The notes under the pieces were generated by a model that saw only the letters and a list, made by a program, of their open reading frames with translations, had not been told where the DNA came from and did no database searches. DNA of 23,287 nucleotides from Clostridiales bacterium UBA7044 (lineage in GTDB: Bacteria; Bacillota; Clostridia; Oscillospirales; Oscillospiraceae), in assembly GCA_002493965.1 (NCBI GenBank), contig DLAP01000004.1:20079-43365 (forward strand), in the 5' to 3' direction. The position numbers and the translations under genes are program-made. Below, one piece after another: positions 1 through 7,921 of this stretch (the stretch's first letter is position 1; every line of letters begins with the position of its first letter).

Positions 1-151
1 GAATCAATCGTCTGCGGTTGACAGAAGGATCTTTTGCCCCAGCCGTGCAGTTCTGAAATTGGGAAATACGTCCAGTATCCCTCCAATTTCAGAACTTTCG
101 TCTGTGTCAAAATCTCGTAAGTCAACTCTTGTCGATTTCATCAGAGCTTTC
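1..151 (-). repeat. Structured intergenic repeat, copy A (truncated by window start)
   Basis: Read on the minus strand, this stretch matches the element at 7922-8082. The first block (positions 146-121, beginning CTCTGATGAAATC) is 23/26 identical. The middle block (52-29, containing GCACGGCTGGGGCAAAAG) is 24/24 identical. The last block (17-1, ending GACGATTGATTC) is 16/17 identical. Between the first two blocks lies a 13-bp perfect hairpin, AGTTCTGAAATTG (49-61) with CAATTTCAGAACT (84-96), enclosing a 22-nt loop. GTTGAC (minus strand, 125-120) can pair with GTCAAC (minus strand, 22-17). The far terminal repeat is cut off by the window edge. The element ends about 13 bp upstream of the ktrB -35 box, so it is probably not part of the ktrB transcript. 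The family is not recognised. It could be a structured RNA or a fold-back miniature mobile element. Confidence 0.8.
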
Positions 152-163
152 CTAAAAAAACCA

Positions 164-192
164 TTGTATATCCAGGCCAATCGTGTTATAAT
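164..192 (+). promoter_or_regulatory. Promoter of ktrB-ktrA
   Basis: TTGTAT (164-169), a 17-bp spacer and TATAAT (187-192), with an extended -10 TG (TGtTATAAT). The leader has a short AGGCT/AGCCT hairpin followed by the ribosome binding site AAAGGTGG. No c-di-AMP or other K+-linked riboswitch is visible in the short leader. Confidence 0.75.
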
Positions 193-235
193 GCACCTAT
201 CAACAGGCTTTTAGAGCCTATAAAGGTGGAATACC

Positions 236-1552
236 ATGCAAAAGGGATTTCGGAAGCTGTCCCCCGCCCGAATCATCGCTCTGGGCTTTGCCTCAGTCAT
301 TTTGATCGGTTCGGGATTGCTGATGCTGCCTTGCAGTGTCCACAGCGGGGTACATCTTTCTTATATAGACGCGCTGTACACGGCCACCAGCGCCGTCTGC
401 GTCACGGGCCTGTGCATCGTAGACACAGGCACGGCTCTCACCCCCTTCGGTCAGGGTGTTATGGCGCTGCTCATGCAGATCGGCGGCCTCGGCGTTGCCG
501 CCGTAGGGGCCGGCGTCTTCCTGCTGATGGGCAAGCGGGTGACGATGAAGACCCGGACACTGATCCGGGAGGCCGGGAATCTGGACTCCGTCCAGGGGGC
601 TGTTCGCTTCGTCAAATATATGCTGCTGACCACCCTGGCCTTTGAGCTGGTGGGCGCGGGGCTGAGCTTTCTGGTCTTCGTCCGGGACTTTCCGCCGCTG
701 AAGGCCCTGGGGATCAGCGTGTTTCATGCCATTGCCGCCTTCAATAACGCGGGCTTTGACAATCTGGGCCTGTCCGGGCAGGTAGGGAGCAACGTCAGCC
801 TGATTCCCTATCAGGATAACGTCCTTCTGAACCTGACCACCTGCGGCCTGGTAATCTTTGGCGGCATCGGTTTCCTGGTCATTCAGGAAATGCGGGTCAA
901 GCGCTTTCACTGGAAAAAGTATTCCCTCCATGCCAAAATTGTCCTGACCGTCACTGCCTTTCTGCTGGCCGCAGGCACCCTGCTTTTTAAGCTGTCTGAA
1001 CCCATGAGCTGGATGACCGCCTTTTTTCACAGCGTTTCCGCCCGAACCGCCGGCTTTTCTACCTATTCTCTCGGCGCGTTTTCCAGCGCCGGACTGCTGA
1101 CCATGATGGTGCTGATGTTCATTGGCGCCTCCCCCGGCTCCACCGGCGGCGGCATCAAGACCACCACCTTCTTTGTGCTCTTTCAGGGCATTCAGTCCGC
1201 CGCCACCAACCGCCGGGAGCGGGCCTTCCGCTACAGCCTGCCCCGGGAGGCCTTCCGCAAGGCGGCGGTGATCGTCATGCTGGCCCTCTCCCTGATTATT
1301 GGCAGCACTTATCTGCTGATCCTGATGGATCCCCAGATTCCTTTTATTGACGCTCTCTTCGAGATGGTCAGCGCCTTTGCCACCGTGGGCCTGTCCACCG
1401 GCATCACCCCCACTCTGAGCCTTGGTAGCAAAATCTTAAGCATCTGCATTATGTTCATCGGTCGATTGGGGCCCCTGACCGTGGCCTCTCTGTGGCACTT
1501 TACCAACGGCGACCGGGTCAATTTCCCCGAAGGCGACATCGCCATCGGCTGA
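236..1552 (+). CDS. ktrB: TrkH/KtrB-family potassium channel subunit
   Basis: Membrane-embedded translocating subunit of a Ktr-type K+ uptake system, which works with the cytoplasmic KtrA gating ring encoded next. The 438-residue length is normal for KtrB. The four selectivity-filter repeats of the superfamily are visible: TSAVCVTGL (about 51-59), FNNAGFDNLG (169-178), SARTAGFSTY (268-277) and ATVGLSTG (382-389). Each lies between hydrophobic helices, giving the 2TM-pore-2TM times four plan. The start ATG sits 6 nt after AAAGGTGG and gives a typical short basic N-terminus. The gene is followed 20 nt later by ktrA, so the pair is cotranscribed from the promoter at 164-192. Ion coupling (Na+ in characterised KtrAB) cannot be read from the sequence. 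KtrB is preferred over TrkH because of length and the adjacent single-RCK partner. Confidence 0.93.
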   Translation: MQKGFRKLSPARIIALGFASVILIGSGLLMLPCSVHSGVHLSYIDALYTATSAVCVTGLCIVDTGTALTPFGQGVMALLMQIGGLGVAAVGAGVFLLMGKRVTMKTRTLIREAGNLDSVQGAVRFVKYMLLTTLAFELVGAGLSFLVFVRDFPPLKALGISVFHAIAAFNNAGFDNLGLSGQVGSNVSLIPYQDNVLLNLTTCGLVIFGGIGFLVIQEMRVKRFHWKKYSLHAKIVLTVTAFLLAAGTLLFKLSEPMSWMTAFFHSVSARTAGFSTYSLGAFSSAGLLTMMVLMFIGASPGSTGGGIKTTTFFVLFQGIQSAATNRRERAFRYSLPREAFRKAAVIVMLALSLIIGSTYLLILMDPQIPFIDALFEMVSAFATVGLSTGITPTLSLGSKILSICIMFIGRLGPLTVASLWHFTNGDRVNFPEGDIAIG

Positions 1553-1572
1553 TACGAGCAGGAGGAACAATC

Positions 1573-2247
1573 ATGTCTCGGAAAAACAAAAATGACAAGC
1601 AAACTTACGGCATTGTAGGCCTTGGCCGCTTCGGCTACGCCCTGGCCATAGAACTGATTTCCGCCGGGGCGGAGCTGGTGGTTCTGGACCGGGACGAGGA
1701 GAAGGTCCGGGAACTGCGGGACTACACGGAGAACGCCTACCTGGTGGCCAGCCTGGATAAGAAGGCCCTCCAGGAAACCGGCATCCAGAACTGTGATGTG
1801 GCCGTTGTGTGCATCGGTGAAAAGCTGGACACCTCCATTCTCACCACATTGAACCTGGTGAGCATGGGCATCCCCACGGTCATCGCCAAGGCCGCCAGCC
1901 AGGAGCATGGGGAGATCCTCTCCAAACTGGGCGCCCAGGTGGTCTACCCGGAGCGGGACATGGGCATTCGTCTTGCCCACCGTCTGGAAGCCTCCCGGAT
2001 GCTGGACTACATCCAGCTCAGCGAAAAGCTGAACATCTCCAAGCTGATGGTCCCCCAGCGAATGATCGGCAAAACCGTGCTGCAGGTCAATCTCCGCAAA
2101 GAATTTAACGTGAACATCATTGCTGTGGAGAACGGCAGCAGTCTGATTGAGGTTGTTGCTCCGGGCTACACCTTCCGCGAAGGCGACATCCTGTATGTCT
2201 CCGGCAGCAAGGCAGGCTTAAACAAGCTGTCCGATTGGGCAGAATAA
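1573..2247 (+). CDS. ktrA: KtrA/TrkA-family K+ uptake regulatory subunit (RCK domains)
   Basis: Cytoplasmic gating subunit that forms a ring under KtrB and binds nucleotide. The 224-residue protein has an N-terminal RCK Rossmann fold with the dinucleotide motif GLGRFG near residue 17 and an acidic residue at the end of strand 2 (VVLDRDEEK). It is followed by a C-terminal RCK-C (TrkA-C) domain from about residue 140 (KLMVPQRMIGKTVLQVNL to the end). This single RCK-N plus RCK-C layout is that of KtrA, not the duplicated E. coli TrkA. An upstream in-frame ATG at 1492 would overlap ktrB extensively. The ATG at 1573 is chosen because GGAGGAAC lies at normal spacing and the protein starts like its family. 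It closes the ktrBA operon. Confidence 0.93.
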   Translation: MSRKNKNDKQTYGIVGLGRFGYALAIELISAGAELVVLDRDEEKVRELRDYTENAYLVASLDKKALQETGIQNCDVAVVCIGEKLDTSILTTLNLVSMGIPTVIAKAASQEHGEILSKLGAQVVYPERDMGIRLAHRLEASRMLDYIQLSEKLNISKLMVPQRMIGKTVLQVNLRKEFNVNIIAVENGSSLIEVVAPGYTFREGDILYVSGSKAGLNKLSDWAE

Positions 2248-2260
2248 CCCCATGATTTCG

Positions 2261-2304
2261 TACATTTCCCCGCTTGACTTTTCCGGGGAAATGTATGATA
2301 GAAT
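2261..2304 (+). promoter_or_regulatory. Probable malQ promoter embedded in an inverted repeat
   Basis: TACATTTCCCC (2261-2271) and GGGGAAATGTA (2285-2295) form a perfect 11-bp inverted repeat. The 13-nt interval contains a -35-like TTGACT (2274-2279). Candidate -10 hexamers are GATAGA (2297-2302, 17-bp spacer) or TAGAAT (2299-2304, 19-bp spacer). No T tract follows the second arm, so this does not look like a ktrA terminator. An operator overlapping the promoter is the more likely reading. Confidence 0.5.
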
Positions 2305-2310
2305 TCCCGG

Positions 2311-2326
2311 ATGGAAACGTTTCTTT
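2311..2326 (+). promoter_or_regulatory. cre-like / LacI-family operator upstream of malQ
   Basis: ATGGAAACGTTTCTTT contains the perfect 10-bp palindrome GAAACGTTTC with a central CG, as in CcpA and LacI-family operators. The left half TGGAAACG fits the cre consensus TGNAANCG. The right half deviates (TT where CA is expected). It lies just downstream of the proposed malQ promoter, a usual position for repression. Confidence 0.45.
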
Positions 2327-2373
2327 CCCCGGTGAAAAGCAACATGAAATGAAAGTAAAGAGGAGTAGAAAAT

Positions 2374-3906
2374 ATGAATCGTTACGCAGGCGTTTTAATG
2401 TCCGTCACCAGTCTGCCGTCCAAATACGGCATCGGCTGCTTTGACGAAGAAGCCTACCGTTTTGTGGACTGGCTGGAGAAAGCCGGTCAGCGCTACTGGC
2501 AGATCCTGCCTCTGGGCGTCACCGCCCACGGGGATTCCGATGATTCCCCCTACCAGTCCTTTTCCGCCTTTGCGGGAAACCCCTATCTCATCAGCCTGGA
2601 CAGCCTGGTTCAGGAGGGTGTCCTGACCAGAGCGGAATGCGATGAACTGGACTTTGGCGTAAACAGTGCCAAAGTAGACTATGACAAGCTGTATGAAAAC
2701 CGGCTTAAACTGCTGCGCAAAGCCTATGGGCGCAGCAACATCAGCGAAAACGATGCCTACCGGGATTTCTGTGACCGCAACTTCTGGTGGCTGAACGACT
2801 TTGCCCTGTTCATGGCCCTGAAAAGCTTCTTCGGCGACGTGCCCTTCAGTGCCTGGCCGGAGGATATCCGGATGCACTGGGGCTTTGCCGTGGACTACTA
2901 CAACCGGGAGCTATACTATGACGTGGAGTTCCAGAAGTACCTGCAATTCCAGTTTGACCGGCAGTGGAAGCAGCTGAAAGCCTACGCCAGCAGCAAGCAT
3001 ATTCAGATCGTGGGCGACATTCCCATTTATGTCTCTCCCGACGGCGCTGACGTTTGGGCCCATCCGGAGCTGTTCCAGCTGGACAAGCGGAACGTGCCCA
3101 CCGCCATGGCGGGCTGTCCTCCGGATTCCTTTGCCGCCGACGGCCAGGTCTGGGGCAATCCCCTGTACCGCTGGGACTATCACCGCTCCACCGGCTACGA
3201 CTGGTGGGTCAGCCGTCTGTGGTACAGCTTCCAGCTCTATGATGTGGTTCGGATCGACCACTTCCGGGGCTTTGACGCCTATTTCTCCATTCCCATGGGG
3301 GCTTCCTCCGCCAAGGAGGGTCACTGGGAGCCGGGCCCCGGCATGGACCTGTTCCACACCGTCCGCTATCGGCTGGGAGACGTACCAGTCATTGCGGAGG
3401 ACTTAGGACTCATGACTGACTCCGTCCGTCAGCTGGTAAGAGATACCGGCTATCCCAATATGAAGGTACTCCAGTTCGCCGTGGATCCCGCCGATATCGG
3501 CGCAGCCAACGACTACTGGCCCCATAACTATGGCGCAAACTGCGTGGTCTACACCGGCACCCACGACAACGAGACCGTCTCCGGCTGGTTCACCGGCCTG
3601 GACGAGGCTTCCAAGGACCAGGTGCGCACTTACCTGGGAGACTTCCACACCCCGGACGAAGAAATGTATCAGGTTCTCATTGCCCTTGCCATGGGATCTG
3701 TTGCCAATGACTGCATCATCCCCATTCAGGACCACCTGGGTCTTCCGGGAGATGCCCGGATGAACAAACCCGGAACCGTAGGCTTCAACTGGCGCTGGCG
3801 TCTGGAAAAAGGCGCGCTCACCGATGCACTTGCCCATCGGGTTCTGAAGCTGACCATGGCCACCGGCCGTGCCAACTGGGACGCGCTGAAAAAGCCCGAG
3901 GCGTAA
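2374..3906 (+). CDS. malQ: 4-alpha-glucanotransferase (GH77, amylomaltase)
   Basis: Cytoplasmic disproportionating enzyme that transfers alpha-1,4-glucan segments between maltodextrins and releases glucose. It works in maltodextrin and glycogen use. The 510-residue length is that of bacterial amylomaltases. The N-terminus has the family signature GVLMSVTSLPSKYGIG, and a SPYQSFSAFAGNP substrate-binding stretch lies near 58-70. The catalytic residues are recognisable: nucleophile D295 in VVRIDHFRGF, acid/base E342 in AEDLG, and transition-state stabiliser D398 in GTHDNE. AGGAGT at 2361-2366 supports the ATG. It appears to be a single-gene unit with its own promoter region and a strong terminator. 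It may act with the GH13 enzyme at 18284-20128, which is encoded elsewhere in the window on the other strand. Confidence 0.95.
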   Translation: MNRYAGVLMSVTSLPSKYGIGCFDEEAYRFVDWLEKAGQRYWQILPLGVTAHGDSDDSPYQSFSAFAGNPYLISLDSLVQEGVLTRAECDELDFGVNSAKVDYDKLYENRLKLLRKAYGRSNISENDAYRDFCDRNFWWLNDFALFMALKSFFGDVPFSAWPEDIRMHWGFAVDYYNRELYYDVEFQKYLQFQFDRQWKQLKAYASSKHIQIVGDIPIYVSPDGADVWAHPELFQLDKRNVPTAMAGCPPDSFAADGQVWGNPLYRWDYHRSTGYDWWVSRLWYSFQLYDVVRIDHFRGFDAYFSIPMGASSAKEGHWEPGPGMDLFHTVRYRLGDVPVIAEDLGLMTDSVRQLVRDTGYPNMKVLQFAVDPADIGAANDYWPHNYGANCVVYTGTHDNETVSGWFTGLDEASKDQVRTYLGDFHTPDEEMYQVLIALAMGSVANDCIIPIQDHLGLPGDARMNKPGTVGFNWRWRLEKGALTDALAHRVLKLTMATGRANWDALKKPEA

Positions 3907-3920
3907 AATAAAAACACAAA

Positions 3921-3953
3921 ATATGGGGTCAGGCGCATTGCCTGACCCCATAT
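3921..3953. terminator. Bidirectional terminator between malQ and htrA
   Basis: Perfect 14-bp stem ATATGGGGTCAGGC (3921-3934) and GCCTGACCCCATAT (3940-3953) with a 5-nt loop. It is flanked by A-rich sequence on the left and TTTT on the right. It serves the convergent malQ (+) and htrA (-). Confidence 0.93.
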
Positions 3954-3973
3954 TTTATAAAAGAATCCGGAAA

Positions 3974-5308
3974 TCAATAGAACGGGAAGCCAAAGGAGAA
4001 ACCACCCTGCTGAGACTGTTGGGACTTCTGGGACTGCTCCGTCACCTGATTTTCCTCCAGGGCGGACTGGACCTGCTCTCCCACTACCACGTTCATCTCC
4101 AGGGTCTGTCCCTGCCGGTAAACTGTCAAGGCAAGGGTGTCGCCCACAGATGTCTTCCGGATCAGGCTCACAAGCTCACTGCTTCCGGCAATTTCCGTGT
4201 CATTTACCTTCGTAATGATATCGCCGGCCTGAATACCCGCTTTCTCGGCGGGGCCGTCTTCCACTACGCTTCGCACCGCCGCGCCCTTGGGCAGGCCGTA
4301 AAGCTGAGATTCGCTGCTGACATTGGTCGCGGTAACGCCAATATAAGGCTTGGACACATAGCCCTTCTCAATGATGCTCTCCACAATGGGGCGAACCGTA
4401 TTGATGGGAATGGCAAAGCCAATGTTGTCAATGGAAGCGCCGGAGGAGGAACTGGAATACTTGGCGTTGGTAACGCCCACCACTTCGCCGTGCATATTAA
4501 ACAGGGCACCGCCGGAATTGCCGGAATTGATGGCGGCGTCCGTCTGGATCAGGTCCATGGTCGTTCCACTGGACAGGGTAATCTGACGGTCCCTGGCGCT
4601 GATCAGCCCCGCCGTCAGGGAGAAGGTCAACTCTCCCAAAGGATTGCCGATCGCTACCACGCTGTCGCCTACATTCATGGCGTCGGAGTCCCCCAGAATC
4701 ACCGGCACCAGATCGGAGGCATCTATTTTCAGAACCGCAATGTCATTCGACTGGTCGTAGCCGATCAGGGCGGCGTCATAAACGCTTCCATCATACATGG
4801 TGACAGTGATGGAGTTGGAATCCTCAATGACATGGAAGTTGGTCAGAATATAGCCGTCATCGGAGATGATAAAGCCGGAACCGGAGGCGGCGGAGGTGGT
4901 CTGGAAGCCCCAGTAGTTGGTGGTAATGGAGGTAGTGATACCCACCGTGGAATGGACGTTGGCCGCGTAAACCTCTGCCGCTGTCATTTCCTTGCCGGTG
5001 TCCACCTGGGCCACCTGGATTTCGCTTTTCGCCCGACTGCCTTCCACCATGGCGCTCACACTGCCCCGCCGATCTTCCGCCGGACTGTTCCCCCGGCTCT
5101 GGATAAGGGCCAGGATCCCGGCGCCCACAATGCCGCCCAAAAGGGAACAGCACAGGGCCAGGGCAATCACGCCGCCCGTGCGGTTCTTCTTTTTTTGCTT
5201 TGGGGGCTGGATGGGTACCTGGAAGTCCGGATTCGGCTCTTGGGGAATGCTCTCCTCCCTTTGATTCATGGAATGATCGTACATATCTTCACTGAAATAG
5301 TCACTCAT
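3974..5308 (-). CDS. Membrane-anchored HtrA/DegP-type serine protease with PDZ domain
   Basis: Trypsin-like protease that degrades or processes misfolded exported proteins outside the membrane. The 444-residue protein has an acidic and basic cytoplasmic N-terminus, one membrane segment at about 45-69, a linker, an S1C protease domain (about 110-310), one PDZ domain (about 320-410) and a Q/S-rich tail ending in aromatic residues. The catalytic triad is visible as H159 (TNFHV), D189 (SNDIAVLK) and S265 (NSGNSGG). Translation could begin 24 codons upstream, but the ATG at 5308 is preceded by AAAGGAGG at ideal spacing and gives the usual start of this family. It is separated from the upstream beta-mannosidase by a terminator, so it should have its own promoter within 5309-5451. 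I could not identify convincing hexamers there. The htrA, htrB and degP paralogs cannot be told apart here. Confidence 0.93.
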   Translation of the reverse strand: MSDYFSEDMYDHSMNQREESIPQEPNPDFQVPIQPPKQKKKNRTGGVIALALCCSLLGGIVGAGILALIQSRGNSPAEDRRGSVSAMVEGSRAKSEIQVAQVDTGKEMTAAEVYAANVHSTVGITTSITTNYWGFQTTSAASGSGFIISDDGYILTNFHVIEDSNSITVTMYDGSVYDAALIGYDQSNDIAVLKIDASDLVPVILGDSDAMNVGDSVVAIGNPLGELTFSLTAGLISARDRQITLSSGTTMDLIQTDAAINSGNSGGALFNMHGEVVGVTNAKYSSSSSGASIDNIGFAIPINTVRPIVESIIEKGYVSKPYIGVTATNVSSESQLYGLPKGAAVRSVVEDGPAEKAGIQAGDIITKVNDTEIAGSSELVSLIRKTSVGDTLALTVYRQGQTLEMNVVVGEQVQSALEENQVTEQSQKSQQSQQGGFSFGFPFY

Positions 5309-5451
5309 AAGATGACCTCCTTTTCTTTGCCCATACCTTACCATTCTTTCCTGAATATATCCTGAAAAAACCGTTCTCATCCTGTAAACCTTTTATGAAC
5401 GGTCCGTTACAAAATTTGGTTTGACCTCCCGGCGGCACCGGACGCGCGCAA

Positions 5452-5487
5452 AAGCAGGCGCTTTCCGAGGTTGGAAAGCGCCTGCTT
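5452..5487 (-). terminator. Terminator downstream of beta-mannosidase
   Basis: Perfect 15-bp stem AAGCAGGCGCTTTCC (5452-5466) and GGAAAGCGCCTGCTT (5473-5487) with a 6-nt loop. On the minus strand the stem is followed by a short T run. It separates the beta-mannosidase from htrA. Confidence 0.85.
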
Positions 5488-5510
5488 CCTATTTTTATAG
5501 CTCCCAGCGG

Positions 5511-7901
5511 TCAGCGGATATCCCAGACGGACTTGACTTCCAGGCTTTCTTCCAGCTCCCGGGGGCTTCGCCGGGTACGGGCCGTAACGCGGTAAGGCTT
5601 TTCATCGGTCAGGTCAAAGAAATTATCGGAAAGCACACAGTCAAAGTCCCGGAAATCCAGGAACACCCCGGAGGCAAACACATCGCTGGCAATCGTAATC
5701 TCCACACCCTCCGGCACCTCCCGGAAGGCCGTGGTGATGCGGGGCTTCCGCCACAGGAAGTGCTTGGGAGGCACCAGGGTCTCCACCCGGCGGGTCAGGA
5801 AATTTCCCTGCTCGTCATAAAGTTCGGCGCAAAAATACACCTCATAGGGGTCTTCCCGGTCAGCCTCGCAGGTCAACACATCCCGGGAGGTGAGGGCGGG
5901 GATATCCACAGCTTGAATCTCCTGCTCCAGAAGGGTAAAGTCGCTCTTCCGCAGAGAGAGCACTACCTTTCCCCGGAAGGCATGCCGGGTCTCGTTGGCC
6001 ACATTTACCGTGAGTGCCCCGTTTTCCAGGAACAGGCCCATAGCCACCGGGGCATAGAACTTCCGGGCGGCGTAATGGAGGGCCTTAAACCTGCCAAAGC
6101 TGTCCACGCTGGACCAGGAGGCCACCGGCCAGCAGTCGTTGAACTGCCAGTAGATGGAGCCCATGCAGTAGCCCCGCTCCCGGCGGAAATGCTCCACCGC
6201 ATAGCGGATGGCGTTCGCTTGCAATAGCTGGGAAGCATAGACCAGATTTTCGAAGGCACTGGGGTACAGGTATTGCTCTGAGAGATACCAAAGCAGCTTG
6301 GCAGAGCCGCCCTTGCACTTCTGGTGGTTGTCCATGATGCGGGAGAAGCAGTTCAGCTCTTCCTCCGGGCAGAAGGAACGGATGGTCTTCATGGAAGGGA
6401 AGCTTTCAAAGCCGTATTCGGAGCAGAACCGGACATGCAGCTGCCGGTAGGAAGTCATGGGCACCAGGCCATGCCAAACCGTCCAGTAGTGCACATCCCC
6501 CCGGGCGTGATTGCCGGGGTCGTCGAAGCCGCCGCCGGAGGAGGGGCTGGAAGGCCAGTAGAAGGTGTCTGGGGCATATTTCCGGCACTGCTGGGGCAGG
6601 AGGTGCTCGTACAGGCGGAGATAGTCCTGGTGGACCAGCTCCGTGTTCTGGGCCCCGTCCAGGATCATGAGTTCCATTTCATTGTTGCCGCACAGCAGGC
6701 CCAGAGAGGGATGGTGCTGGAGCCGGGACAGATTGTCGGCGGACTCCAACGTAAACTCCTCTGCCATCTCATCGGTGAGCCAGATATTGGCGCAGGCCAC
6801 CATGAAGTCCTGCCAGACCAGGATGCCATATTGGTCACACAGGTCGTAGAAGTGGTCTTCGGGGTAATAGCCGCCGCCCCAGACCCGGAGGGTATTGAAA
6901 TTGGCATCCGCGGCCTGAGCAACCAGGGCGTCCAGCCGCTGAGGCGTCACCCGGCCCAGCAGACTGTCCATAGGGACGTAATTGGCGCCCATGGCGAAGA
7001 TCTTCACGCCGTTATTTACAAAGCAGAACTCGCTGCCTGGGCCCGCCGGGTCTTTTTCAGTGCTCACCGTGAGGGTGCGAAGGCCGATGGAACGATGAGC
7101 CGTATCGATAACCTGACCCTCCCGAAGCAATTCCACGGTCAGGTCATACAGGGGCTGGTCGCCGTAGCCCCGGACCCACCAGAGTTTGGGGTCCTCTACG
7201 GTGATGGTGCCCTCGCCGTCCCGCAAGGCAATCCGCTTGCCATCCAGGGCCGCATAAATTTCGCAGTGGGCACTCTGGGCAGTGGAGACCCGGAGGTCAA
7301 CGTGCACCGCTCCGTCTTCATGGCGCTGGGAAATCAGGATGTCCTTCAGCCGGTCGGTGTCGTAGCCCTTTAGCTCCACCTCCCGGAAGATGCCCATATC
7401 CGGCAGGGTGGGGCCCCAGTCCCAGCCGGACTCATACATAGCCTTGCGCAGATGGGCGGTACCGGGGATGGTGTCCCCGTCGTTCATGTACAGGTAGTGC
7501 CTGCGCTGTTCCTGGGTAAAGTACCGCACCGGAGAGGAAAATTCCAGCCGGAGGGTATTCTCCCCGGGGCATAGGATATCCTTTACCGGGAACGTATAGG
7601 TTCTGTGCATATTCTTCACCCGGCCCAGCCGGCGGCCATTGAGGATGATGGCGCAGATCGTGTCCAGACCATGGAAGGTCAGCTCCACATACTCCCGGCT
7701 TAAAAGCTCCGCTTCCGGGGTGAAGACCGCCGTAAAGGCGCAGTCCTTTTCCGCCAGATGCCGCAGTTCCTGCTCGTTGGTGCCATAAAAGGGGTCGGGA
7801 ATCTTGCCTTTTGACAGCAACACGCTGTACAGTGTACAGGGGGCAAGACAGGTCAGCGGTTCCAAGGCATCATATTCCATGACCCAATTTTGAATCTTCA
7901 T
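5511..7901 (-). CDS. Beta-mannosidase (GH2)
   Basis: Exo-acting enzyme releasing mannose from the non-reducing end of beta-mannosides. It has no signal peptide, so it probably acts in the cytoplasm on imported oligosaccharides. The 796 residues follow the GH2 plan: an N-terminal jelly-roll domain (about 1-185), an immunoglobulin-like domain (about 190-285), a TIM barrel (about 295-600) and C-terminal beta domains. Residues typical of beta-mannosidases are the WDWGP motif (160-164), acid/base E408 in CGNNEME and nucleophile E495 in CSEYGFES. The start ATG follows AGGAG at 8-10 nt. It stands alone, with no mannan transporter or other glycosidase beside it. The region upstream is filled by the structured repeat at 7922-8082, which ends only about 20 nt before the start codon, so the promoter is not obvious and may lie in or beyond that repeat. 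Confidence 0.93.
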   Translation of the reverse strand: MKIQNWVMEYDALEPLTCLAPCTLYSVLLSKGKIPDPFYGTNEQELRHLAEKDCAFTAVFTPEAELLSREYVELTFHGLDTICAIILNGRRLGRVKNMHRTYTFPVKDILCPGENTLRLEFSSPVRYFTQEQRRHYLYMNDGDTIPGTAHLRKAMYESGWDWGPTLPDMGIFREVELKGYDTDRLKDILISQRHEDGAVHVDLRVSTAQSAHCEIYAALDGKRIALRDGEGTITVEDPKLWWVRGYGDQPLYDLTVELLREGQVIDTAHRSIGLRTLTVSTEKDPAGPGSEFCFVNNGVKIFAMGANYVPMDSLLGRVTPQRLDALVAQAADANFNTLRVWGGGYYPEDHFYDLCDQYGILVWQDFMVACANIWLTDEMAEEFTLESADNLSRLQHHPSLGLLCGNNEMELMILDGAQNTELVHQDYLRLYEHLLPQQCRKYAPDTFYWPSSPSSGGGFDDPGNHARGDVHYWTVWHGLVPMTSYRQLHVRFCSEYGFESFPSMKTIRSFCPEEELNCFSRIMDNHQKCKGGSAKLLWYLSEQYLYPSAFENLVYASQLLQANAIRYAVEHFRRERGYCMGSIYWQFNDCWPVASWSSVDSFGRFKALHYAARKFYAPVAMGLFLENGALTVNVANETRHAFRGKVVLSLRKSDFTLLEQEIQAVDIPALTSRDVLTCEADREDPYEVYFCAELYDEQGNFLTRRVETLVPPKHFLWRKPRITTAFREVPEGVEITIASDVFASGVFLDFRDFDCVLSDNFFDLTDEKPYRVTARTRRSPRELEESLEVKSVWDIR

Positions 7902-7921
7902 GGGAACACAGCTCCTTCCAA

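Noticed and set aside
193..235. c-di-AMP (ydaO) riboswitch before ktrB
   Set aside because: The leader after the predicted start is only about 35 nt, far shorter than this aptamer.
3923..5365. 480-residue open frame on the plus strand antisense to htrA
   Set aside because: It mirrors the htrA gene, has low-complexity H/G/R-rich composition without domains, and htrA itself has a full catalytic triad and good ribosome binding site.
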